DNA of 5,522 nt, taken from the NCBI GenBank assembly GCA_017559885.1, contig JAFYQN010000057.1, forward strand, positions 1 to 5,522, read 5' to 3'. Of this stretch, positions 1-5,522 are shown one piece after another. This stretch comes from Clostridia bacterium (lineage in GTDB: Bacteria > Bacillota > Clostridia > Oscillospirales > Acutalibacteraceae). Each line of letters starts with the position of its first letter. Positions within the stretch are counted from its first letter, which is position 1. The position numbers and the translations under genes are program-made. The notes beneath the pieces were generated by a model. The model saw nothing but the letters and a program-made list of their open reading frames with translations, was not told the origin of the DNA and searched no databases.

Positions 1-1738
1 AAACCGTGTGCCTTTTGGCTCGATTTTTGTATCGGAAAAAGACTTTGAAAACCAAGATTCTCAAGTATGGTTTATTGCAACACAACTGCGTTATTATCTT
101 AGCCGAATCACAACCGCACCGTTTGAAATTATGGTAAATGGCGAGGATTGTGGTATATACATAAGCATTGATAAATCATATTCTGATGATGAATTTTCCC
201 TCAAAACGCAGGATGATAAACTTTATATAAAGGGCGGTAAGCGCGGTGTGATTTATGGCGGTTATGAACTGCTTGAATCTTTAGGTTGCCGCTTTTTTAC
301 ACCGGAGTGTGAAAAAATACCAAACATAATAAATCTTGAACTTTCAGATATTGACAAACATGAAAAACCCGTTTTTGAATATCGTGAAACAGATTATCAT
401 AATACGACGAAACGCACCTATAAATATGCTACTATGTGTCGTGTGAATGGTTCCAGCAATAAATTGCCTGAATTTTTAGGGGGAAATATTTCCTACGCGC
501 TTTTTGCGCATAGTTTTGGTATTTTGGTGCCTCCCGAAGAGCATTTTGCGGCTCACCCCGAATATTATGCGTTGGTTGATGGCAAGCGCGACGCAGGCGA
601 TCATGTAGAATGGCAACTTTGTCTTTCAAATCCAGATATTATAGATATTGCCGTTCAGAACATACGAAAAATTTTGAAAGAAAAACCCGACAAAAAAATA
701 GTTTCGATTTCTCAGAACGATAATTTGAACCAGTGTCAGTGCGAAGAGTGTCAAAAAATCAATGAAGAAGAGGGCTCTTCTGTTGGCGCAATAATACGTT
801 TTGTAAACAAAATTGCCGAAATACTTGAGCCGGAATTTCCGGACGTTATGTTTGACCTTTTGGCCTACAGTTATTCACGACCTGCTTCGCATCTAACCAA
901 GGTGCGTCACAACGTTTGCGTGCGATTGTGCGCAAGCCGTACGTGTTATGCCCACTCGTTTGAAAATTGCACCGACCGCTCGCACGCAACACCGCGTTCT
1001 GATGGTACTGCAACGGTGTTTATTGAGGACCTTAAAGAATGGAGCAAGATTTGTGATCGACTTTACGTTTGGGATTACACCTCAAATTTTCCGCTGTATT
1101 TAATGCCTTTTCCAAATTGGAGAGTGTTACAACCTAACCTACAAACCCTAACACAACATAACGTGAAGGGCGTGTTTGAGGAAGCGAATCGAGCCGAAAA
1201 CGGAGGCACTGATTTTAACGAGTTGCGCAACTATTTGCTTTGTAAATTGATGTGGAATCCATATTGTGATATAGACGCTCACCGCCAAGAGTTTATGGAA
1301 TATTTTTATGGTGATGCGGCGCCATATTTAGATGAATACCTTAATATGCAAAGCGATTATGTAGAGCGTGAAAACTATCACCTTTATATTCAGGAGATTC
1401 ATCGCCCCGGATATTTAGAAAATGAATGGCTTGAAAAATACAACGATTTGTTTGACAAAGCCGAAGCAGCGGTAGCAGGCGACGGTGTTAGATTGGCTCG
1501 CGTGCAAAAGGCGCGTTTGTCTGTGCGATTTGCAGATGTTTATTGGAATGAAATCATAAACGAACGTTTTGAAACCGAAAAAGTCAATCAATTTTTTACC
1601 GATCTTCGCGCGCATAACGTTTCAAGAATGGATGAGTGGTGCAATATAGAAGGCACATATTACGGTTGGGTTAAAGGATGGAACCGTGGTGTGTATGTTC
1701 ACAAACCCTACCGTTATCAGAGCGAAAGTTTGCTTTAA
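1..1738 (+). CDS. DUF4838 domain protein, copy 1 (5'-partial), probable cytoplasmic glycoside hydrolase-like enzyme
   Basis: The frame is open from the window edge (first full codon AAC at 2-4) to TAA at 1736-1738. GTG at 8 is not a credible start: it has no Shine-Dalgarno site, and it aligns with Val8 of the downstream paralog (MILAENRV). The real ATG should lie about 14 bases before the window, giving about 583 residues. Numbering from that GTG, family landmarks are GGKRGVIYGGYELLE (76-90), HPEYY (183-187), QLCLSNPD (203-210), SISQNDN (233-239) followed by a Cys cluster C243-x-C245-x2-C248, WDYTSNF (355-361) and VFEEAN (389-394). These match DUF4838 proteins as I recall them; that group includes the founders of glycoside hydrolase family GH163, endo-beta-N-acetylglucosaminidases acting on N-glycans. 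The precise substrate here is unknown. Judging from the paralog's N-terminus there is no signal peptide, so it should act in the cytosol on imported sugar. Acidic residues E391/E392 and D238 are candidates for the active site, by inference. Family assignment is confident; enzyme activity is not. Confidence 0.85.
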   Translation, partial: NRVPFGSIFVSEKDFENQDSQVWFIATQLRYYLSRITTAPFEIMVNGEDCGIYISIDKSYSDDEFSLKTQDDKLYIKGGKRGVIYGGYELLESLGCRFFTPECEKIPNIINLELSDIDKHEKPVFEYRETDYHNTTKRTYKYATMCRVNGSSNKLPEFLGGNISYALFAHSFGILVPPEEHFAAHPEYYALVDGKRDAGDHVEWQLCLSNPDIIDIAVQNIRKILKEKPDKKIVSISQNDNLNQCQCEECQKINEEEGSSVGAIIRFVNKIAEILEPEFPDVMFDLLAYSYSRPASHLTKVRHNVCVRLCASRTCYAHSFENCTDRSHATPRSDGTATVFIEDLKEWSKICDRLYVWDYTSNFPLYLMPFPNWRVLQPNLQTLTQHNVKGVFEEANRAENGGTDFNELRNYLLCKLMWNPYCDIDAHRQEFMEYFYGDAAPYLDEYLNMQSDYVERENYHLYIQEIHRPGYLENEWLEKYNDLFDKAEAAVAGDGVRLARVQKARLSVRFADVYWNEIINERFETEKVNQFFTDLRAHNVSRMDEWCNIEGTYYGWVKGWNRGVYVHKPYRYQSESLL

Positions 1739-1791
1739 ATTATCGGCTTAACATTTTCTTGGGTGGTTATACTAACAATTTAAAATATACA

Positions 1792-1835
1792 ATGGCGTAC
1801 CTGTGTTCTCAATGTGGCATAGGTACGCCGTTTTT
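1792..1835 (+). terminator. Rho-independent terminator after DUF4838 copy 1
   Basis: The left arm 1792-1802 (ATGGCGTACCT) pairs with 1821-1831 (AGGTACGCCGT) through 11 bp with a single G-U. The stem can continue inward with 1803-1807 pairing to 1816-1820, which includes three G-U pairs. A run of five T follows at 1831-1835. It lies 54 nt after the stop codon of copy 1 and before the promoter of copy 2, so it should separate the two transcription units. Its 36-nt core (1794-1829) matches the hairpin at 3807-3842 at about 25 of 36 positions. Confidence 0.85.
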
Positions 1836-1847
1836 AGTTAAATACAG

Positions 1848-1876
1848 TTTACAAATCAAAAACTATATATTATAAT
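1848..1876 (+). promoter_or_regulatory. Sigma-A-type promoter of DUF4838 copy 2
   Basis: TTTACA at 1848-1853 and TATAAT at 1871-1876 are separated by 17 bp, and the surroundings are very AT-rich. Transcription would start near 1883, giving an untranslated leader of only about 24 nt with a GAGGTG ribosome site at 1896-1901. No operator palindrome is evident beside it. The promoter lies after the terminator of copy 1, so copy 2 can be expressed independently. Confidence 0.8.
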
Positions 1877-1906
1877 TAAATTACAAATTTGATTTGAGGT
1901 GTTTTT

Positions 1907-3661
1907 ATGATTTTAGCAGAAAACCGAGTTCCTTTTGGCCCGATTTTTGTATCGGAAAAGGATTTTGAAAATCACGATTCTCAGGTGTGGTTTATTGCAA
2001 CGCAACTGAGATATTATCTTGCTAGAATTACCATAGCGCCGTTTGATGTAGCTGTTGATGAAAATGATGAAAAAAGCGGCATTTATCTTGATTTTGATAA
2101 GAGCTATACCGATGATGAGTTTTCTATCACAACAAAACAAAACGCTATATATATCCGCGGTGGCAAACGCGGTATAATATACGGTGGATATGAATTGCTT
2201 GAAATAATCGGTTGTCGCTTTTTTACGCCGACCTGTGAAAAAATACCTACACTTACAAAACTTGAAATAGGGGATATAAACAAGCGAGAAAAACCTGTGT
2301 TTGAATTTCGCGATACCGATTACTGTAGTATAAAACGATATTCTAAATTTGCAACACAGTGTCGTATCAATGGCAGATGGAATGATATTCCGGACTTTTT
2401 AGGCGGTAGCATTAAGTATGCGTTGGGCGCGCACAGCTTTGCGCGACTTGTGCCGCACCACGAATATCGCGATGCTCACCCAGAATATTTTTCGTTTTAT
2501 AATGGTCGTCGTCAATCGATAAAAGACGACCATTGGCAGTTGTGCCTTACAAATCCTGATATTATTGACATTATCGTAGATAATGCGAGAAAAATTTTAA
2601 AAGAAAACCCCGATAGAAAAATACTTTCTATTTCACAAAACGATAATCCTTATAGTTGTCAGTGCGAAAATTGTCTTAAATCCGACGCTGAAGAGGGCTC
2701 GCCCGTTGGTACGCTTATAAAACTTGTAAACCGAGTTGCCGAAATTTTGGAACCCGAGTTTCCTGATGTTACGTTTGACATTTTGGCATACCATTACACA
2801 AGACCTGCTTCAAAGAAAACGCAAACAAGACACAATGTTTGCGTGCGACTTTGCGCAAGTTCTACCTGTTTTGCTCATCCCTTTGATAAATGTGACGACC
2901 GTTCTCGCGCGGTTAAGCATCCAAACGGAAAAACAAGTTTGTTTATAGAAGACCTTATAGAGTGGAGCAAGGTTTGTGAGCGACTTTACGTATGGGATTA
3001 TACCTCAAACTTCCCACTTTACCCAATGCCGTTTGCAAATTGGCGCGTCCTAAAACCCAATTTACAAACAATGGCAAAATATAACGTTAAAGGCGTTTTT
3101 GAAGAGGCAAACTGCGCCCAAAACGGCGGTGTAGATTTTAATGAACTGCGCACTTATTTAATTTCAAAACTTTTGTGGAATCCCGATTGCGATATAGACG
3201 CCCACCGCAAAGAATTTATGGATTACTATTACGGACAAGCGGCACCATATTTAGACGAATATCTTAATATGTTGTGCGACTTTGTCGAAAGAGAAAATTA
3301 TCACCTTTATATACAAGATACAAAGCGCCCTCCATATCTTGAAGATGAGTGGCTTAAAAAATATAACCAATTGTTCGATAAAGCCGAAGCGACAGTATCG
3401 GGCGACGGAATTCGTTTAGCTCGCGTGCAAAAGGCGCGTTTGTCTATCCGCTTTGCCGACATTTTCTGGAATGAGGTTTTGCTTGGTAATTACAATGCCG
3501 AAAAAATCAACGCATTTTTCACCGATCTTCGCGCGCATAATATTTCGCGCCTTGACGAATGGTCAAATATAGAGCGTACCTATCGCGCATGGATGGACGG
3601 AAAGGAGCGAGGCATTGTATATACAACACCTTGGCGATACGACTGCGAGAGTATACTTTAA
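1907..3661 (+). CDS. DUF4838 domain protein, copy 2, probable cytoplasmic glycoside hydrolase-like enzyme
   Basis: This is a complete gene of 584 codons. ATG at 1907 is preceded by GAGGTG (1896-1901) at good spacing. It is a paralog of the preceding gene, roughly two thirds identical by eye along the whole length, with one two-residue insertion near residue 50 and a one-residue deletion near 135. The same landmarks are present: GGKRGIIYGGYELLE (85-99), HPEYF (191-195), a QNDN motif with D246, Cys cluster C251-x-C253-x2-C256, WDYTSNF (from 363) and VFEEAN with E399/E400. The N-terminus MILAENRVPFG is polar and is not a signal peptide, and I see no membrane segment. Many family members in Bacteroidota are secreted, so an intracellular pair suggests processing of imported oligosaccharides (inference). 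I recall EQG as the common family form of the EEA step in VFEEAN; if so, both copies vary there. It has its own promoter. Its 3' end may be served by the hairpin at 3807-3847. Activity and substrate cannot be read from the sequence. Confidence 0.88.
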   Translation: MILAENRVPFGPIFVSEKDFENHDSQVWFIATQLRYYLARITIAPFDVAVDENDEKSGIYLDFDKSYTDDEFSITTKQNAIYIRGGKRGIIYGGYELLEIIGCRFFTPTCEKIPTLTKLEIGDINKREKPVFEFRDTDYCSIKRYSKFATQCRINGRWNDIPDFLGGSIKYALGAHSFARLVPHHEYRDAHPEYFSFYNGRRQSIKDDHWQLCLTNPDIIDIIVDNARKILKENPDRKILSISQNDNPYSCQCENCLKSDAEEGSPVGTLIKLVNRVAEILEPEFPDVTFDILAYHYTRPASKKTQTRHNVCVRLCASSTCFAHPFDKCDDRSRAVKHPNGKTSLFIEDLIEWSKVCERLYVWDYTSNFPLYPMPFANWRVLKPNLQTMAKYNVKGVFEEANCAQNGGVDFNELRTYLISKLLWNPDCDIDAHRKEFMDYYYGQAAPYLDEYLNMLCDFVERENYHLYIQDTKRPPYLEDEWLKKYNQLFDKAEATVSGDGIRLARVQKARLSIRFADIFWNEVLLGNYNAEKINAFFTDLRAHNISRLDEWSNIERTYRAWMDGKERGIVYTTPWRYDCESIL

Positions 3662-3668
3662 ATAGTAC

Positions 3669-3697
3669 TTGACTTAATGATATGTGTTTGATATAAT
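3669..3697 (+). promoter_or_regulatory. Strong extended -10 promoter upstream of the transporter operon
   Basis: TTGACT (3669-3674) and TATAAT (3692-3697) are spaced 17 bp apart, with an extended -10 TG at 3689-3690. This is the best promoter in the window and starts only 8 bases after the stop codon of DUF4838 copy 2. Transcription should begin near 3704-3705, about 225 nt before the transporter ATG at 3929. I find no comparably good promoter between 3848 and 3928, so this is probably the operon promoter, firing through a long leader. Confidence 0.85.
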
Positions 3698-3731
3698 ATG
3701 TCTTGCTGATTTAAAATACATTTTTAGGAGG

Positions 3732-3755
3732 GTTATTGTCTAAATGGACAGTAGC
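3732..3755 (+). promoter_or_regulatory. RNA hairpin enclosing the start codon of the possible leader ORF
   Basis: Positions 3732-3740 (GTTATTGTC) can pair with 3747-3755 (GACAGTAGC) through 9 bp including two G-U pairs. The 6-nt loop TAAATG carries the ATG at 3744. The AGGAGG site lies immediately 5' of the stem. Folding could therefore affect initiation on the small ORF. This was seen by manual pairing only; no energy was computed. Confidence 0.4.
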
Positions 3756-3872
3756 GACAGTAGCGACGATAACGGCGATACTAATAACATAAAAAACATA
3801 TATGATGGCGTACCTATGCTTGACAACAGGCAGAGGTATGCCTTTTTGCGTCTAAAAAGAGTTTTAAGTTGA
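3744..3872 (+). CDS. Possible 42-aa leader peptide with an Asp-rich N-terminus
   Basis: ATG at 3744 opens a 42-codon frame that ends at TGA 3870-3872. AGGAGG at 3726-3731 precedes it by 12 nt, slightly longer than ideal. The peptide begins MDSSDSSDDNGD, with five Asp in twelve residues, and ends basic, with R29, R31, R36, K38 and R39. It shows no hydrophobic segment or known domain. Codons 22-33 lie inside the terminator hairpin 3807-3842, so a translating ribosome would disrupt that hairpin. This favours a regulatory uORF over a protein with its own job. Against it being real: the ORF is short, the acidic run comes directly from a 9-nt repeat, and the same hairpin type occurs after copy 1 without a matching ORF. 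Confidence 0.35.
   Translation: MDSSDSSDDNGDTNNIKNIYDGVPMLDNRQRYAFLRLKRVLS
3747..3767 (+). repeat. Tandem 9-nt direct repeat (GACAGTAGC x2 plus GAC)
   Basis: GACAGTAGC occurs at 3747-3755 and again at 3756-3764, followed by GAC at 3765-3767. In the possible leader ORF it encodes Asp-Ser-Ser twice and then Asp. Either unit can pair with 3732-3740, so two mutually exclusive hairpins are possible. Confidence 0.95.
3807..3847 (+). terminator. Strong intrinsic terminator between DUF4838 copy 2 and the transporter gene
   Basis: GGCGTACCT (3807-3815) pairs with AGGTATGCC (3834-3842), 9 bp with one G-U. After an A/G mismatch, 3817-3822 pairs with 3827-3832 (one G-U) and closes on the loop ACAA. Five T follow at 3843-3847. 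It is 146 nt after the stop of copy 2, but it is also about 100 nt into the transcript from the promoter at 3669-3697. It may therefore end the upstream gene, attenuate the downstream operon, or both. The T run is on the plus-strand side only, so it reads in the plus direction. Confidence 0.85.
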
Positions 3873-3928
3873 TGCTTTTGTAGTTTTCTTATTACTTTGT
3901 GTGCTATTAAAAGGAGATAAAATTTAAA

Positions 3929-5200
3929 ATGGAAACTTATATTATTATAATGGTCATATGCCTTATCGGCTCGGCGTATTTTTCTGCCACCGAAACGGCC
4001 TTTTCATGCGCTAACAAAACACGACTTCGCGCATTGGCTGAAAAGGGCAACAAAAGAGCGGAGTTGGCATCAAAGCTTGCCGACAAATACGACCGATTGA
4101 TATCGACTATACTTATAGGTAACAACATCGTTAATATACTTTTGGCATCTATGGGCACCTTGCTTTTTGTAGAAGTGTTCAAAAACACCTCTTGGGCAGA
4201 TAAGGCAGCCGCAGTGTCAACGCTTGTGATAACCGTTGCCGTGCTTATCTTTGGCGAGATTACGCCAAAGAGTATCGCTAACGATTTCCCAGAAAAGTTT
4301 GCTATGTTTTCGGCGCCCTTTATCCGTTTGCTCATATGGATACTTATGCCAATAAATCTCATATTCTCTTTATGGAAAAATATTATTAGCTTGATACTCA
4401 AGGTTGAAGAGGACGATAACTTGGCGCAAGAAGAACTTCTTATGATGGTTGAAGAGGCCGAACAAGAGGGCGATATTGATACCGATGAGGGCGATTTGCT
4501 TAGAAACGCTATTGAGTTTTCTGACCTTAAAGCAGAGGATATACTTACCCACCGCGTAGATTTAGAGGCGTTGCCTATTGACTCTAAAAAGAGCGAAATC
4601 GCGCAAACCTTTACACGTACCCGTTTTTCACGTATCCCTATTTACGAGGATAATATCGATAACATCGTAGGTGTAATACATCAAAAAGACTTTTACGTGG
4701 GTTCCGGTGTTACAACCGACGCGATAAAAGATATTATTTCACCCGTTTTGTTTGTGCATCAGTCAGAAATGGCAGACGACCTACTTAAAAAGTTGCAAAA
4801 AGAAAAATCTCACATTGCCGTTGTTGTTGATGAATACGGCGGTACTTTGGGTATTGTTACAATGGAAGACATACTCGAACAACTTGTTGGCGATATTTGG
4901 GATGAGCATGACGAAGTCGTTGAAGAATTTAAAGAACTTGACGAAAACAACTTCGTAATTGACTGCAATATGAATCTTGACGACTTTTGTGAAGAGTTTG
5001 ATATCGAGGTTGAATCCGACAGCGTATCGGTTGGCGGTTGGGTTGCCGAGCAAATAGGCAATATACCCGATGTTAACGACACCTTTACGTTTGAAAATTT
5101 GGTCGTTACCGTTACCGAAGTAGATTCTCATCGCGCCGCAACCATTAAGGTTGAAAAACAAGACATGTCTGAAGAAGAACAGCAAGAAGAAAAGGATTAA
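3929..5200 (+). CDS. CNNM/CorC (HlyC-type) divalent-cation transporter with CBS domain pair
   Basis: This is a complete gene of 423 codons. ATG at 3929 is preceded by AAGGAGAT (3911-3918). Residues 1-155 form the DUF21 membrane domain, with hydrophobic segments near 4-27, 57-82, 95-117 and 125-155. They carry the family's ion-site motifs: S19-A-T-E22 in the first helix, GNNIVN (64-69) in the second, and GEITPK (109-114). A linker with an acidic helix (160-190) leads to two CBS modules, about 203-260 (FSRIPIYEDN) and 265-327 (VVVDEYGGTLGIVTMEDIL), which in relatives bind ATP-Mg. The C-terminal 335-410 is the CorC/HlyC domain, followed by a Glu-rich tail. Family members move Mg2+ (and in some cases Co2+) across the plasma membrane; the Bacillus homologue MpfA is a Mg2+ exporter. 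Export rather than uptake is therefore likely but not proven. The old name hemolysin is misleading. It is the first gene of an operon with the next gene. Confidence 0.95.
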   Translation: METYIIIMVICLIGSAYFSATETAFSCANKTRLRALAEKGNKRAELASKLADKYDRLISTILIGNNIVNILLASMGTLLFVEVFKNTSWADKAAAVSTLVITVAVLIFGEITPKSIANDFPEKFAMFSAPFIRLLIWILMPINLIFSLWKNIISLILKVEEDDNLAQEELLMMVEEAEQEGDIDTDEGDLLRNAIEFSDLKAEDILTHRVDLEALPIDSKKSEIAQTFTRTRFSRIPIYEDNIDNIVGVIHQKDFYVGSGVTTDAIKDIISPVLFVHQSEMADDLLKKLQKEKSHIAVVVDEYGGTLGIVTMEDILEQLVGDIWDEHDEVVEEFKELDENNFVIDCNMNLDDFCEEFDIEVESDSVSVGGWVAEQIGNIPDVNDTFTFENLVVTVTEVDSHRAATIKVEKQDMSEEEQQEEKD

Positions 5201-5202
5201 AA

Positions 5203-5522
5203 ATGAAGGATAAAAAAACACCTGATACCAATCGAGAAAAAATACGTTTTTCGGTCCCCGTTACCAAAAGACTTTTTAAATACGTATTTTTAATAACGCT
5301 TGTAATTGCCATCGCCTATACAACGGTTACGCAACCACAAAAGATAGGGGATATATTAAGTGGTGCAGTTGACTTGTTTTCACCATTTATTATCGGTTTT
5401 TGTACGGCGTATATTGTAAACTTGTTGCTTCGTCCGCTTGAACGTTTATGGCTTTGGATATGGCGCAAATGTAAAAGACAAAAGTTAATAAAAATAATTA
5501 AAAGACCGCTTTGCTTGGTGTT
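5203..5522 (+). CDS. AI-2E/UPF0118 family transporter, N-terminal part (runs off the window)
   Basis: ATG at 5203 starts two bases after the transporter's TAA. Its ribosome site AAAGGA (5191-5196) lies inside the end of that gene, so the two are co-transcribed and probably translationally coupled. The frame stays open for 106 codons to the window edge. Complete family members have about 340-400 residues, so roughly two thirds or more is missing. After a polar, basic cytoplasmic start (1-25), a hydrophobic segment spans about 26-43 and a second about 57-77. The second contains SPFIIGFCTAYIVNLLLRPL, the family's characteristic N-terminal stretch, followed by a basic loop. Family members are multi-spanning membrane proteins; a few act in AI-2 or Na+/H+ transport and most are uncharacterised. 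The substrate cannot be assigned here. Confidence 0.85.
   Translation, partial: MKDKKTPDTNREKIRFSVPVTKRLFKYVFLITLVIAIAYTTVTQPQKIGDILSGAVDLFSPFIIGFCTAYIVNLLLRPLERLWLWIWRKCKRQKLIKIIKRPLCLV

Larger units (their letters stand above)
3704..3928 (+). promoter_or_regulatory. Putative attenuator-type 5' leader of the CNNM/CorC transporter operon
   Basis: This stretch between the promoter and the transporter start holds, in order: AGGAGGG (3726-3732), a hairpin with an ATG in its loop (3732-3755), a tandem 9-nt repeat (3747-3764), a possible 42-codon ORF (3744-3872), a strong hairpin with a T run (3807-3847), and finally the transporter's own AAGGAGAT site (3911-3918). A promoter followed by a small ORF and then an intrinsic terminator before the main gene is the classic plan of transcription attenuation. 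I do not recognise a known riboswitch class. The simpler alternative is that the hairpin ends transcripts of DUF4838 copy 2 and the transporter is read by partial read-through. Confidence 0.5.

Noticed and set aside
1748..1786. Possible promoter elements (TTAACA, TATACT, TAAAAT) after copy 1
   Set aside because: TTAACA to TATACT has only a 14-bp spacer and the other combinations are weak. The TTTACA-17-TATAAT promoter downstream explains copy 2 much better.
1678..1875. A 65-codon plus-strand frame spanning the end of DUF4838 copy 1 and the gap after it
   Set aside because: It starts inside the coding region in another frame and crosses the terminator hairpin and the copy 2 promoter. It has no ribosome site.
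3736..3792. An 18-codon TTG-initiated ORF encoding a hydrophobic peptide (SKWTVATVATITAILIT after the start)
   Set aside because: TTG is only 4 nt from the AGGAGG site, which is tighter than usual, and it competes with the ATG ORF in another frame. It cannot be excluded as a second leader peptide, but it is not supported well enough to annotate.
3869..3910. A possible second transporter promoter (TTGATG, then TATTAC or TGCTATTAA)
   Set aside because: Spacing is poor for TTGATG with TATTAC. An extended -10 at 3905 would start transcription inside the ribosome site, so it is unlikely to be the main promoter.
3937..4401. A 154-codon open frame on the minus strand
   Set aside because: It lies wholly inside the clearly coding DUF21 domain of the transporter, has no ribosome site or recognisable domain, and is an antisense shadow.
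4781..5221. Minus-strand open frames of 146 and 90 codons across the transporter's 3' half
   Set aside because: They overlap the conserved CBS and CorC domains. Their composition (Phe-rich or Ser-rich) mirrors the sense codons, and no family features are seen.

Overview
The window looks like a chromosomal segment of a low-GC Gram-positive bacterium, most likely an uncultured or gut-type member of the Clostridia. The evidence is AT-rich intergenic DNA, strong purine-rich Shine-Dalgarno sites (AGGAGG, AAGGAGAT), near-consensus sigma-A promoters with 17-bp spacers, hairpin-plus-T-run terminators, and gene families common in that group. All supported genes lie on the plus strand. I see no mobile element, CRISPR array, tRNA or rRNA.

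Region 1 (1-3661) holds two tandem paralogous genes for DUF4838-type proteins of about 583-584 residues. These are probable carbohydrate-active enzymes without a signal peptide. The first is cut at its 5' end by the window edge, by only about 14 bases. Each copy is followed by a hairpin with the same 9-bp outer left arm and the same 36-nt core length. The second copy has its own promoter (TTTACA-17-TATAAT), so the two are probably separate transcription units rather than one operon.

Region 2 (3662-3928) is a 267-bp gap and the most interesting part. It has a near-perfect extended -10 promoter. About 225 nt of transcribed leader follow, holding an AGGAGG site, a possible 42-codon ORF with an Asp-rich start, a tandem 9-nt repeat that can form alternative hairpins around that ORF's start codon, and a strong terminator hairpin lying inside the ORF. 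The transporter gene comes only after this. The layout is that of a transcription attenuator. It could also simply be the terminator of the upstream gene.

Region 3 (3929-5522) is a two-gene operon. The first gene is a complete CNNM/CorC (HlyC-type) divalent-cation transporter with a DUF21 membrane domain, paired CBS domains and a CorC C-terminal domain. Two bases after its stop codon comes the start of an AI-2E/UPF0118 family membrane protein, which runs off the window. The DUF4838 pair suggests intracellular glycan processing. The second operon concerns membrane transport, probably Mg2+. No direct functional link between the two is visible.
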